64,000 nt of DNA from Heliopora coerulea (GCA_030142905.1 JASJOG010000209.1:312501-376500), one strand, 5' to 3'; shown: positions 12,446 to 22,651, numbered from the stretch's first letter. Notes: generated by a model not told the origin, from the sequence alone. Made by a program: numbers and translations.

Positions 12446-14090
12446 CTTACGTAATATTTAAAATCAGTGAACTATAAGACTTTTGTTCACTGCATGTTTT
12501 GTCTCACTACAAAGGCTAAAAACGGCTAGAATCAATTAGGCTTGCAAATGAAATTAATGTCGGCAAAATGGAATTAAAAAAAGGCTGATAAACTTTGTAC
12601 CGGTCAAATGGACATATGAAAACCCAAATTTTAGAAATATTGTAGGAATAAACGCCAAATCAACTGTCAACACTGGCTAAGTGTAAGACTATTGTACCAA
12701 GTCTAATTATGCAACATTTCCACCCTGACGTAGACGTGGCAGTAAATAAAATTTATTAATAAGAACTAAAAGCGAAAATAAAACTAAAGTACGAAAAATA
12801 ACAGCAATAAACAATTATAAATGCAGTATTTAGTAAGTTGAACTTTTTTTTATCAAATACACCTCAACTCTCCGTCACAAAAACCGAAGTTAAAAATGCA
12901 TAGAATACATAGTAACGGTAGCGATAGCGTTGTAATAGTGATTTAAATGCTTAATTCAACAAAGATACAAAGCCTATTTAACTCTTTAACAACAACTGTT
13001 CAATATATAGGATACCTAAGAACAAAACAGCCAGTGAGAGAACAATTAAAAAATAAGAATACAAAAAAGAAACGAAAAGAATTTAAGCGTTGAAGGGCTA
13101 AAAGTCTGCAATCCTTCGCTCCTGTCTCCGCATCACACATTACCTATTCCACACCCCATATATTGATAACAATAACATCTAATTTTATTGTAGCAATATC
13201 ATTAACTTCTGTTTGCCCTACCACTGAGTAAAAGCCGACAGAAACAAGGTTTAATTACAATACATCTGTTTTCCAGACCCCTTTCAGTTTGTGACTCGGC
13301 TAGTGAGTAAAACGTGCCTCATGGTGTCGTCTTTAATGATATCAGTGGAGATACATTGTCAGCGATCGCTGTTTAGTATTCATAATTTCCCTTACAAACC
13401 AAACCCAGGAAAAACTTAAAATGAACATCACTGTATACTTTAAATATATAATAACCGGTATTTTTTATCCCTAGTTAAACAAAAATCAATATTCGAAAGA
13501 TTGACGTCTTCATGGCAATGATGACTTTTGACACAGTAATATGGGTTTTTTTCCATCTTATCTAACAGCAAAGATTCCGTATTAAGAGATCTCTGAAATT
13601 AGGGAATGCTATTTCAAGTTAAAAAACTTCAAAATATTTTTCCGTTACTTTCTGACTCTTTGCGGTGGACAGAACAGTGCGCTTTGCTACAAAAAAGTAC
13701 AGTATTGGTCATAGCTTTTTGGAACTCTTAAGTATTGAAGAATAGCCATGGATTTGGAGTTCCTATTTTGTGAAAATTTTCTCAATAGTGAAACCAGGCT
13801 TGGAGTTGTATGGTGGGGGAATTGATTATTAATAAATCCTATTATATTAGCATTTTACTCTCACAGTTTTCTCCTTTGCAAGCGGTAAAGAGGTTTTTGG
13901 GGTAGCATGGCCCATTTTCTTCCTCCATGAACTTATCCATGTATTTACTAAAAAGGCTTTATTAACAAAAGGTGGCTCACGTCCCTTAAAACTCTTTTCT
14001 AATCATACAAATAAATAAATACCAATTGTATTTGTTGCAATATTATCATCCAAGATTATCGATAAACGTTCACCTATCCCTAATGTTAGA
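12446..14090. other. No gene seen
   Basis: About 1.6 kb of AT-rich sequence with many stops in all frames. No repeat family or exon recognised. Confidence 0.5.
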
Positions 14091-14094
14091 AACA

Positions 14095-14212
14095 TGATTT
14101 CTGAGCCCCAGACGGGGATTGAACACGCTACCTTCTGATGTTCGGTAAGAATGTTGAGAAGAATCTCATCCGTCATCAGAAGGTTGCGGGTTTAGTCTCC
14201 ATCTGGGATATC
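14095..14212. repeat. Inverted tRNA-like repeat pair
   Basis: GAGCCCCAGACGGGGATTGA (14104) and the later TTTAGTCTCCATCTGGG are inverted copies, as are CTTCTGATG and CATCAGAAG, with a spacer of about 30 bp. Reverse-complemented, the first arm contains GTTCAATCCCCGTCTGGGG, resembling a tRNA T-arm and acceptor end. A related unit occurs at 58250-58300, so this is probably a tRNA-derived interspersed repeat in fold-back form. Confidence 0.5.
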
Positions 14213-14229
14213 TCAGATATCTCGGATAT

Positions 14230-14572
14230 CTACAACACTTAGGTATGTAATACATATATATTAATGTTATGTATATGTTTGTTATGTATATCTTATACTC
14301 ATGTATATCATATACACTTGTATATCATATACTCATGTATATTATATACACATGTTCGTTATGTATATACCTATACTTTATATATACCTGTATATTATAA
14401 ATACCTTTATATTATAAATACATGTAATTTTTATACATGTGTATTGTATTCATGTGTATTGTATTCATGTGTATTGTATTCATGTGTATTGTATTCATGT
14501 GTATTGTATACATGTATATTGTATACATGTATATTGTATATATATATGTATATATATATATATATATATTGA
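14230..14572. repeat. AT-rich minisatellite (TATACATGTATATTG and TATTGTATTCATGTG units)
   Basis: The first half holds imperfect ATATCATATACTCATGT-like units. From 14437 there are about five near-perfect 15-bp units of TATTGTATTCATGTG, then TATACATG units, then a (TA)n run to about 14570. Spurious repetitive open frames on both strands come from this array and are not genes. Confidence 0.9.
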
Positions 14573-14814
14573 TTACTTATTAACCTTGTTTGTTCGGCCT
14601 GTACGGTGAAGTATTTAACTGAGGTTTTCGTACAGACCGAGAGACAAAGTAGCGAGGTCTGTGCGGAAAATTTAGCCGGTCTGTACGAAAAACTTATTGC
14701 ACGGAAAGGCAGGCAATCAGCGCGCATCATTTTCAGTAAAGACCGGATGGTGAGCTCAGCCATATAATAAACATAACTTATTTGTCTACCTAAATATATA
14801 TATATATATATAAT

Positions 14815-14915
14815 AAATTGGTAATACCAAAAGAACAAACCGGTTTAAGTGTAGATTTTATTTTGCTTCGCGTTTCACCACTTTTTCAGTGGTTCTTTTT
14901 CTTCGCGTGTGAGGT
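14815..14915 (-). mobile_element. Inverted terminal tail of a Penelope-like element, with hammerhead-like motif
   Basis: Reverse-complemented, this segment reads AAGAACCACTGAAAAAGTGG, then TGAAACGCGAAGC, and ends GGTATTACCAATT. It is a near copy of 20900-20985 in opposite orientation. The pattern GAAGA-ACCACT-loop-AGTGGT-GAAAC resembles the stem II core of the hammerhead ribozymes known in Penelope-like elements. It marks one end of the Penelope complex. 14573-14814 between the minisatellite and this tail holds no recognised gene. Confidence 0.6.
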
Positions 14916-15029
14916 AATTTTGCTTTTGTGTATTTTCGGTAGCCCGTACACGTTGCTGCTCCTGTTGTTCAACTTTGTTAGATAATCCTTTTCTTTTTCT
15001 GTTAGGTTGCTATGGTATTTCATGCTTAA

Positions 15030-15571
15030 AATGATAACTTTACAATTAACCTACACTACTGAAGTCAACTGAAAAATGTTGACTCGAGCGGGATTTGAAC
15101 TCGCACCTTTGGAATACCGATCCACCGCTCTACCTGTTAAGCTATCGAGTCCACATGGATTGGAGGCGAGTTTTTATCCAATTTAAGTGCACGAAATATT
15201 CTCGCGACAACTTAACGCTATTCATGAGGATGGATGTGTAGTGTTTCAATTCTATTTCAGAATTATCCTCAGGGTATTATGAAATGATAACTTCACAATT
15301 AACCTACACTACTGAAGTCAACTGAAAAATTTTGACTCCAGCGGGATTTGAACTCGCACCTTCGGGATACCGGTCCGCCGCTCTACCTGTTGAGCGATAG
15401 AAACTCGCCTTCAAGCCCTGTGGACTCGATAGCTCAACAGGTTGAGCGGCGGACCGGTATCCCAAAAGTGCGAGTTCAAATCCCGCTCGAGTCAACATTT
15501 TTCAGTTGACTTCAGTAGTGTAGGTTAATTGTGAAGTTATTATTTCATAATACCCTGAGGATGATTCTGAA
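15030..15571. repeat. Cluster of three tRNA-like SINE copies forming a large palindrome
   Basis: tRNA-like units lie at 15081-15151 (minus), 15334-15403 (minus) and 15423-15493 (plus). The plus copy starts GACTCGATAGCTCAACAGG, ends in a T-arm (GTTCAAATCCCGC) and closes with the 7-bp acceptor complement TCGAGTC. The anticodon arm does not fold well, so this is not called a functional tRNA. All copies share the flank TTGACTTCAGTAGTGTAGG. The second and third copies are inverted with a spacer of about 15 bp, giving arms of about 150 bp (15257-15405 and 15421-15571). Confidence 0.75.
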
Positions 15572-15757
15572 ACAGATTTCATGCTTAATTCCTTTTATTT
15601 CCCATCACTTTTTCATCATCATGCGCTTCAAGTTCAACGAATATATCTCTATCACTTGGTATCTCTTCAACTTTGTTGCAATAATAGTCTCTATTCATTA
15701 TGACTACAGCACCCCCTTTGTCGGCCTGCTTTATTATAATGTTCTTATCACTTTGGA
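15572..15757 (-). pseudogene. Penelope-like N-terminal segment, inverted relative to the main body
   Basis: The minus strand reads IIIKQADKGGAVVIMNRDYY, then NKVEEIPSDRDIFVELEAHD. The KxADKGGAxVxM stretch is the conserved motif ahead of the reverse transcriptase in Penelope-like elements. The adjoining plus strand (from about 15760) continues with the next conserved region, so the two halves are in opposite orientation. Either an inversion joined them or two copies lie head to head. It stops soon after. Confidence 0.7.
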
Positions 15758-16207
15758 GATAAAAGACCTACAAGTCGATATCAAAAAATTCATCAGCCAC
15801 ATGACATACCATTTAGACCGATTGTAGGTGGACCAGGGTGCCCAACAAGTCGCCTCAACAACCTAATAGGTATAATTATCAAACCAGTGGTCTAATATTT
15901 GAGGAGTAACTTAAGAGACAGCACTGAATTCCTGAATAAATTAACTGAAATGTACCAGAAGGAACTATACTAACTAGCTTCGATATGACCTGCCTGTACA
16001 CCAATATCCCCCACAATCTTGGTATGGAAGCTATACGATACTAGTTGACAAAATATCTGCCAAGCATCGCTAGCCATTTCTCCCAAGAATTCATCGTCGA
16101 GGGAATAAAGTTTATCTTGCAAAATAATACATTTACATTCAATGACAGAACATTTCTGCAATAAAAGGGCGTAGCAATGGGAACAAAAATGGTACCATCG
16201 TACGCTA
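15758..16207 (+). pseudogene. Penelope-like reverse transcriptase, 5' part
   Basis: The plus strand reads FRPIVGGPGCPTSRLNN (15808 onwards), then FDMTCLYTNIPH (15980-16014, the catalytic box holding the first Asp), FIVEGIKFILQNN and FNDRTFLQ, a stop, then KGVAMGTKMVPSYATL. These are the ordered motifs of Penelope reverse transcriptase, including the MGTKxAPSYA box. Stops and frame changes are present. The reading is cut at about 16208 by a CR1-like fragment, and resumes at 17356. Confidence 0.85.
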
Positions 16208-17167
16208 CATTAGAAGAAGCCATGAATAAAGACCTAGCCAATGTAAATAAATGGTGCGAGGAAAACGGTATGAAGAGGAAAACTTCAAAATACCAGGCAA
16301 TGGTAATGGGAAAGTCGCAGGTTAGGCCTAAGTTCCATTGTGAAAACGTTATCGTTCTCATCGCTGACGATTTTGAAATGTTCCGAGTCACAGTGGACGA
16401 CAACAAAATGAAATTTGAGAAGCACATAGCCAAATTATGTAGAAATACTCTCAGCTTATTGCATTACTTAAGCGTATGAAAAAGATGCTGCGACTAGAAA
16501 TAAGAAAGAGGCTTTACCATGCTTTTATTATCCGGCACTTCAACTATTGCTCAGAGACCTGGCATTTCTGTAGTAAAAATGGCACTGCAAAATTGGAAAA
16601 AGCTAACGAACGTGCTCTTCGATTCGTTTTTAATGAAAAACAAACGCCTTACTGCGAATTACTTAATAAGGTAGGATTGCCGTCACTTGCCAATCAAAGA
16701 CTTGTAAAAATAATCTGTACAGTTTTTGCAGCTATTAACAATGAACCTGCTCCTACAAGTATAAAAAAGCCAACAGAGTTCAGAAATACCAAATATGATC
16801 TGAGATGGAAGGATATTTTAAAACTGCCAAAGGACAACACGTCTATTTATAGCTTGAAATCATGACGTTACCTTCCGCCAAAATTGTGGAATTTTATACC
16901 AGACACACACAGAACTATCAGAACATTTCAGGCTTTTAAAAATAGTATTAAGAAACTTGACTTAACTGAATTTTTGTAAGTTATTTTTATTAGTGTATAC
17001 ATAAGGCACAGTCCTATTTTATAATTAATGATTTACTTGTGATTATATTATTAAATTTTACTTTATCTTAAATAGTGCAATACCTGTAAATTAGCTGGGG
17101 TGTCACTGGAGATTTTGTCGCGATGTCATACCTCGTTTAGCTAAGTATATGACACATTAAATATATT

Positions 17168-17217
<50 letters not shown>

Positions 17218-17235
17218 GTTATTAGTGGGATATTT
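16208..17235 (+). pseudogene. CR1/jockey-like non-LTR retrotransposon, 3' end
   Basis: Starting just after the Penelope PSYATL, the frame becomes EEAMNKDLANVNKWCEENGM, then (after breaks near 16479) RKRLYHAFIIRHFNYCSETW, KLEKANERALRFVF and YLPPKLWNFIPDT to FQAFKNSIKKLDLTEFL and a stop near 16980. This is the C-terminal end of the reverse transcriptase of CR1/jockey-like elements. The tail ends in a long (ATT)n run at 17169-17223, the usual 3' terminus of such elements. The 5' part is missing, as expected from incomplete reverse transcription. A chimeric open frame (16177-16479) fuses Penelope and CR1 residues by accident. Confidence 0.85.
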
Positions 17236-17357
17236 AGGCCAAATTCAAACGTCGAACTTTTCATGTGCCGAACCAAATGTAAATCAGTTTAGGCAAATGA
17301 TCTTGCTCATTAACATTACATTCGGCTCATGAAAAGTTCGACGTTTGAACTGGGCCT
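17236..17357. mobile_element. Short MITE with inverted ends (family copy 1)
   Basis: Left end AGGCCAAATTCAAACGTCG. The right end, reverse-complemented, is AGGCCCAGTTCAAACGTCG, and both continue into AACTTTTCATG. It is 122 bp long and non-coding. A second copy lies at 31073-31195. It sits between the CR1 tail and the point where the Penelope frame resumes (CTTGAGAACACAATG). No convincing target duplication. Confidence 0.75.
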
Positions 17358-17935
17358 TGAGAACACAATGTACGAGGACACAAGAACAAAGTTCGGGGAA
17401 GAAATTGGTCGATGGGCTAAAGACAGTTGGTTGAGATATCTAGACGACTGCTATATCTTTTAGATATTTGGGGAAGAACAATTTCATGTCCTTCTAAACA
17501 ACTTAAATCCAAACATCAAATTCACCATTGAACATGATACGAAACAGCTAGCTTTCCTGGAGATAATGGTAAAGAACAACTACATACTAACCACTGACAT
17601 AAACTATAAAGTCACAGATACCAAACAACACTTGGATTTTACGTCGAACCATCCACGCCACATCAAAAAGAATATTCAATTCAACTTAACCCGTCGTATG
17701 TGCACAATAGGGACGATGAGGAAACAAGAGATAAGACACTCCAACAACTAAGTCAGATAATGATCAAACAAGTTTATCGAGAAAAAATAATTCAAATCGG
17801 CCTCACAAACGCTCTTGATTGAAACCAAAACGAATTGAGAACATATCAACGAGACCACGACCAAGAAAACTGTCCGACATTAGCAACCACTTTCAACGCC
17901 AACAACCCGAACATATTTCCAGTGTTATAAACTCA
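17356..17935 (+). pseudogene. Penelope-like reverse transcriptase, 3' part
   Basis: The frame resumes with LENTMYEDTRTKFGEEIGRW, then WLRYLDDCYIF (YLDD catalytic box near 17440), a TAG, then LNPNIKFTIEHDTKQLAFLE, then TDINYKVTDTKQHLDFTS and NHPRHIKKNIQFNLTRRMCT. These are ordered Penelope motifs up to the region before the endonuclease. The text is cut at 17937 by the tyrosine-recombinase element. In-frame stops at 17461 and near 17750 make it non-functional. Confidence 0.85.
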
Positions 17936-18317
17936 CCAGACCATATGCTTTTGTTTTCCGTCAGTTTTTAAGTTCGGCGTAATAACCTCCGCTCTCAAAG
18001 CAGGCGGTGGTATTTGAGTGTTTCCGGGGGAAAGACGAGGTTGAGATAGAGGTCTTCATTTAAAATGAAAACCGGGTACCATGTTATTACTGGGAAGTAA
18101 AAACTGGCTGTCAGGTTATTACGTAAAAATAATAACCTCACACCAATTTACTAAAAATTAGCATAACAAAACTTATTTAATTCATATTTGAAACAAAAAT
18201 GTACATCCATGCATACACTAATATATCAATCAAAATCACACAACGTCGATCTAAAACACAAAATTGATGAAGTCAAAAAGTCCAGTTCACGACTTTAAGT
18301 TAAAGTTAATAGTTATA

Positions 18318-19972
18318 TCACAAGTTGTTTTTCTTATCTTTGGTTTTTTCTCCAGGTTCTTCAACCTTTTTCTCCTCTACCTGAACAGGCGTAATACACA
18401 CCCTTTTTGACTGTGTTGCATTCCCGTACAATACAGACGAAACATTTTCTTCTACTTCTACTTCTTTGCTTGTTCTTTTGTACGCTCGAACAGCCAGACT
18501 TCGATGGCCTAAGACGATTTACATCACCGACTCATAACTTGCAAAAATAATCCAAATGAATCATCAAAATCACTTATTTTAGACAGATTTGACAGAAAGT
18601 ATATGTGTCCTGACAAAATCCTGAAAGAAAACTGCCACACAGTTTAAACATATAATATTTTATGAATGTCTTTCAATATGTACCATCAAAACTAACCTGT
18701 TTTTTTCACATATAAGCTGTTCGTCTACTCTCGCGTCGTATAACCTCGTTGCAGTTGTGGCTTGTCTTAAAACCTTTAACTCCTCCAGCCTCACACAATC
18801 GCTTTACCGTGCTCCCTAACTTGTTGTGTCCCAACGAAACTGTAGAATACCAACAATTGGCCTTCGGGATTTTTAACGGGGAAAGATAAAAGGCGTCACT
18901 GGTTCGTTCTTTTGGGCTATAAGTGAAAAGCCATTTATTAGTACACATAATCATAGCTAAATACTTCTACGCTGCATGCAATCTAAATTAACATGCGTGA
19001 TTAAATCCAACTTACATGTAAAGAAATTTATATTGCAATACACGTACTACTCTTATCAAAGACTGATATACTTTTCATATAAACGAACTATGCATCTCGA
19101 CGAGTCGGGATTTTGATGTGCACAAGTAACTTTTGGTTTTGTTTTTCTGTGGTCAAGACCACCAGCGTTGGTCTTACGAACATCTTTAGTATATTCAAAA
19201 TATTTCTTTCTTTGACCATCGTACTTTTTACAATTTGAGAATTCACGCAACAAAGACGCCGATGTTCCTTTCCACCACGTAATGCAAAGTGAAGTCCAAA
19301 CAAGTACAGCAATGTCTCCACCAACTGTTTGCCATTTTCATCCCCTAGAATCTTGTCTGACCACGGCTGATTCTCTTCGTCGAGCGAAATGACTTTAGGT
19401 CTTCTGCAGTGCGCCCCTATACCAGCCGCCGAATGCTCTCTCATAACAGTAACCAATGATGAACGTAATTTGCGGTAGAAATCATCGTTAAATAACCGGC
19501 AATGTTTGCCACACTGAGTTTTTAGATAACGTTGTATGCTACAAACCAAACCATGCAGCGAGTTACCAGGATATTCCGTGCCGTCATGTTTCTTAACTTC
19601 AAACACAAAATGCGACATCGAATCACTAATCTCGTCTGCTCACATATCTATGAGAAGCGTCTTAAAACAACGGATAGACCTGTCACGTAGCGCCATTTTT
19701 GCTCTGTTTAAACGCCACGCTTCGAACGCTCTCACCACCTATTCGTCCTTGTATCGGGTGGTCTAAAGAACAGACTGCAGAACTCGTTAATGTATTTCTG
19801 CATTATCTAACAACCGATCAAACCTTTGCTCAATATCTGCGTCTTCGTCTGATACAACATCACTCTCAGCTATTTCGGCCGATATAAACGAATTTTGAGA
19901 AAAAGGAACTTCTTCGTCACTCTCCACCATAACTTTTCCCTTATTAGGGCAGTGAAAACTGCAAAACGCCAT
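18318..19972 (-). pseudogene. Crypton-type tyrosine recombinase (DUF3504/KIAA1958-like), decayed
   Basis: ATG at 19972 begins an acidic N-terminus (VMVESDEEVPF, SDEDADIEQRFDRLLDNAE). Then come FEAWRLNRAKM, MSHFVFEVKKHDGTEYPG, LVCSIQRYLKTQ, ISLDEENQPW, and LHFALRGGKEHRRL holding the first catalytic Arg. They continue with KTNAGGLDHRKTKPKV, FYLSPLKIPKANCWYS and TVKRLCEAGGVKGFKTSHN, and end with GHRSLAVRAYKRTSKE holding the distal His-Arg and the nucleophile Tyr. The tail is Lys/Glu-rich and stops at 18318. Three stops near 19700-19790, a frameshift near 19240, one near 18745 and an extra A in a 7-A run at 18700-18706 inactivate it. The family forms a covalent 3'-phosphotyrosine bond with DNA. 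Assignment rests on motif order and is strong. Confidence 0.8.
18509..18696 (-). other. Probable spliceosomal intron inside the recombinase catalytic motif
   Basis: On the minus strand the coding text breaks with ACAG|GTTAGT at 18696 and resumes after CGTCTTAG| at 18509, restoring the conserved GHRS-x-x-VRAY block. The 188-bp gap is AT-rich with stops. The position falls inside the Gly codon just before the catalytic His-Arg. Intron phase assumes the 7-A run at the exon end was originally 6. Confidence 0.6.
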
Positions 19973-20156
19973 TGTGCATTACATGCTTGACTTAATTTAT
20001 GCAATAGAGTTTAAAACCAATGGACTTGAATATTGCCATATAAAAAAATTGCATTCCTACATCCAAATTCTTAATTGTTTTGTTTTTAAAATCAAACTAT
20101 TAGATGTATGAATTGTTAATGTTGAAAACCTCCGGAAAACAAAAGCATATGGTCTG

Positions 20157-20985
20157 ACGAGCAAATAAACTACTTAAAAGCCACGGGGTTGGTTTTTATT
20201 CAAATGGAAAGACCTCGAATAAAAACCTATCCCTAGGCTTTTAACCTATATATAAAGATATGCCTACAATTCTAATAAACAGTCCGAGAATAAAATCTGC
20301 CCTTTCCACAATAAAATAATTCATAGTAGACGACAACCACCCAATTTAAAACAACTGTTTGTAAAGTCAAAATTCACAGACAAAACAAAACAAATTGGGT
20401 CGAAGTGTGGGGGATATAAGTACTACACTTGCAAACAATTGAAAACAGGAAATTCATTCTTCTTCAAAGCATTTGACCAGTCCTTAAAAATCAAACAAAT
20501 TATATATTACAACAGTAAATTTGTAATATACGTGCTAACCCGGGCAGGATGCAGAGAGAACTACATCGGTGAAACAAAATCTAGACTACGGGAAGGATTG
20601 ACTGTTCACCGAAAGCGCATCAGGGACACCAAATATACAATTTTACCAGTAAGCAAACACAGCGAATAATGTGCGGGTGATAAGGAGATCAAATTTACTG
20701 TCTTCCCTTTCTTCAAAATGAAAGTCGATGACGATGGTGCGTGAAGGACTAAGGAAAGCTATTTTGTCCAGAAATTCAAACCTTTACTAAATACTAATTA
20801 GCGGGAAGGACTCAATAATTAATGGGAAAGAACTCAACAATGAGGGAATTGTCTGATTAATCAAGTAATTAATGACTTCAACATACAATTATACATAGCC
20901 TGAAGAACCACTGAAAAGTTGTGAAACGCGTAGCAAAATAAAATCTACAGTTAAGCCGACTTGTTCTTTTGGTATTACCAATTCA
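20157..20985 (+). pseudogene. Penelope-like GIY-YIG endonuclease domain and 3' tail
   Basis: From about 20280 the plus strand reads SPRIKSALSTIK, then FKSKFTDKTKQIG, CGGYKYYTCKQLKTGNSFFF and VIYVLTRAGCRENYIGETK (about 20520-20578), then RLREGLTVHRKRIRDTK, stopping at 20667. The YVL...NYIGET text is the GIY-YIG nuclease core, preceded by a CxxC-type Cys cluster, as in Penelope-like elements. The element ends with CCTGAAGAACCACTG and GTGAAACGCG (20896-20930), and GGTATTACCAATT at 20985, inverted relative to 14815-14915. Frameshifts and stops are present. 20157-20270 is unassigned sequence next to the recombinase element. Confidence 0.85.
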
Positions 20986-21011
20986 TCATATACTCAATAC
21001 CTGTATTTACA

Positions 21012-21056
21012 TTTTAAAAAATTTAAATATATATATATATATTTATTATTATATAA

Positions 21057-21087
<31 letters not shown>

Positions 21088-21099
21088 AATATATATATA

Positions 21100-21130
<31 letters not shown>

Positions 21131-21131
21131 A
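21012..21131. repeat. (TA)n and (GT)n microsatellite
   Basis: AT-rich ATAAATATATATATAT runs to about 21100, then a pure GT run at 21103-21130. Confidence 0.95.
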
Positions 21132-21134
21132 GTG

Positions 21135-21346
21135 AAAAGATAAAGGAAACTCAAATGCCCAGATAGCTTCACTTTAAGACCCAACCGTGATCTGTTGCGA
21201 AAACGCAACTTTTAGCCTTCCGGCTGCAAATCAAACCCGCGACCCCGCTAATCGAGTGCGAGGCTCTGCAAACTGAGCTACGGAAGCAGTTACCAAGAGC
21301 ATGGCTACGAGTTCAGTATTCATGAGGTGGGAATGCCGATTAAGAG
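21135..21346 (-). repeat. tRNA-derived SINE (second family), minus copy
   Basis: Reverse-complemented, the core reads GCTTCCGTAGCTCAGTTTGC, then AGAGCCTCGCACTCGATTAG and GGGTTTGATTTGCAGCCGG. The AGCTCAGTTxGxAGAGC box A and GGGTTTGAxTxC box B style mark a tRNA head. A related plus copy is at 22225-22490, so the two flank the MITE between them as an inverted pair. They share CATTCCCxCCTCxTxAATAC, GTTGCGTTTTC and a GATAAAGGAAACT flank. Confidence 0.75.
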
Positions 21347-21348
21347 TA

Positions 21349-22182
21349 CAGTAGGACCTCGCTAACTGGAACTCGGTTAACTGAAACTCACCGCTAACTC
21401 GTACCAAATTCAATTTTTCCTTGGATTTGATCACATTTCCCCAATCCTTTACTACCACATAACTCGAACTCGGTTAATTCGAACTTCCCGCTAACTCAAA
21501 CGAATCTCATACTCCCTTGGTTCAAATTTACCCTGTCAACTCGAACTCTGTTTTTGAAACGTCGGTAGATAAACCTGAAAGTGTCAGGACGTAGCTGTTC
21601 GACTAGTCAGAATCTTGAATCTTTACTGATAACTTGACAATGTATAGAAACTTAATTCAAATCCAGAAAAGGCCATCTTTCCGGAGTAACGCAGTTTAAA
21701 GTCCACATAAGGAATTGATTATCCGGGGTAAATATTGCGCACACCATTATAATTCGATAAAACGATTCTTAGATTTTCGCACAATATAGCCTTGAGTAGC
21801 CCGTAGCAACTGTTCTAGTTCATCCAGTTTATTTTGTAGGACCTTCAGAAATTTGTACAGCCGTATGTACATGACCCAAACATTCCATGAACCTGCACAT
21901 CTATTCTGGTGTAGTCATTTTATCATAAACAGTTATTCAACTCAATAGTGATAGACATTAAAATATGGTAATATTAGAATTCAGGACAACACATTCAACT
22001 CTATCCATGATGAAAAATTAAAATATTCTTAACTGACTGGACCAAAATGACGGGCAAATGCGGATGAATCATAAAACCACGATACCGCATTGTTACCTGG
22101 ATACTTTAAATTCAACGCCCACCCCGCTAACTAACACTATTTTTCATTACCGTTGGCAGTTCGAGTTAGCGGGGTTCTACTG
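21349..22182. mobile_element. pogo/Tigger-like MITE (Tc1/mariner)
   Basis: Left end CAGTAGGACCTCGCTAACT. The right end, reverse-complemented, is CAGTAGAACCCCGCTAACT. Both are flanked by TA (21347-21348 and 22183-22184). CAGTAGAxxCTCGCT-type termini with TA duplication are typical of pogo/Tigger elements. Further AACTCG(A/G)ACT repeats lie near the left end (21370-21480). The 834-bp interior holds no transposase. Confidence 0.75.
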
Positions 22183-22224
22183 TATATTCATAAACAGTAT
22201 AACATTTTTACTCGATTATTATAA

Positions 22225-22490
22225 GTAAACAGATGAAGGAAACTGAAGTGCGCAGATACCTCCACTTTAAGACCCTTTATCAGCATTCCCGCCTCCTAAA
22301 TACTGAACTCGTGGCCATGCTATTGGTAACGACCTCCGCAGCTCAGTTGGCAAAGCATCGAACTAGATTCGCATGGTCGCGCATCGGATTCCCAGCCAGA
22401 AGGCCAAAAGTTGCGTTTTCACATCAGGTCCTGGTTAGGTCTTAAAGAGGAGGTATCTGGGTACTCGAGTTTCCTTTATCTGTTCACTTA
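22225..22490 (+). repeat. tRNA-derived SINE (second family), plus copy
   Basis: The core reads CTCCGCAGCTCAGTTGGCAA, then GCGCATCGGATTCCCAGCC, homologous to the minus copy at 21135-21346. Reading frames crossing it are incidental. Confidence 0.7.
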
Positions 22491-22516
22491 CAACAATCGA
22501 GTTAAAATGTCATACT

Positions 22517-22597
22517 TTTTGTATATAAATATATATATATATGTATGTATATATGTATGTATATATATATGTATGTATATATATATATGTATGTATA

Positions 22598-22650
<53 letters not shown>
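22517..22650. repeat. (TA)n / TATGTA microsatellite
   Basis: Long run of ATATATATGTATGTATAT units. Confidence 0.95.

Positions 22651-22651
<1 letters not shown>

Larger units (their letters stand above)
17937..20156 (-). mobile_element. Tyrosine-recombinase (Crypton-type) element bounded by 24-bp inverted repeats
   Basis: The two ends are identical inverted repeats of 24 bp: 17937-17960, starting CAGACCATATGCTTTTG, and its exact complement at 20133-20156. Between them lies a single minus-strand recombinase gene (18318-19972). The element splits the Penelope body: reverse transcriptase on the left, GIY-YIG endonuclease on the right. Flanks share only AC (17935-17936 and 20157-20158), so no real target duplication is seen. 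Known Cryptons usually lack terminal inverted repeats, so this pairing is unusual. Whether the repeats truly belong to the recombinase gene needs other copies. Confidence 0.6.

Noticed and set aside
14264..14838. Repetitive open frames (Tyr/Cys-rich on plus, NTHEY repeats on minus)
   Set aside because: They translate a 15-bp minisatellite and (TA)n runs; no start context, splice sites or domain.
15081..15493. Functional tRNA genes
   Set aside because: Acceptor and T-arm pair well, but the anticodon arm does not form a normal 5-bp stem with a 7-base loop, and three repeat copies with shared flanks point to a SINE.
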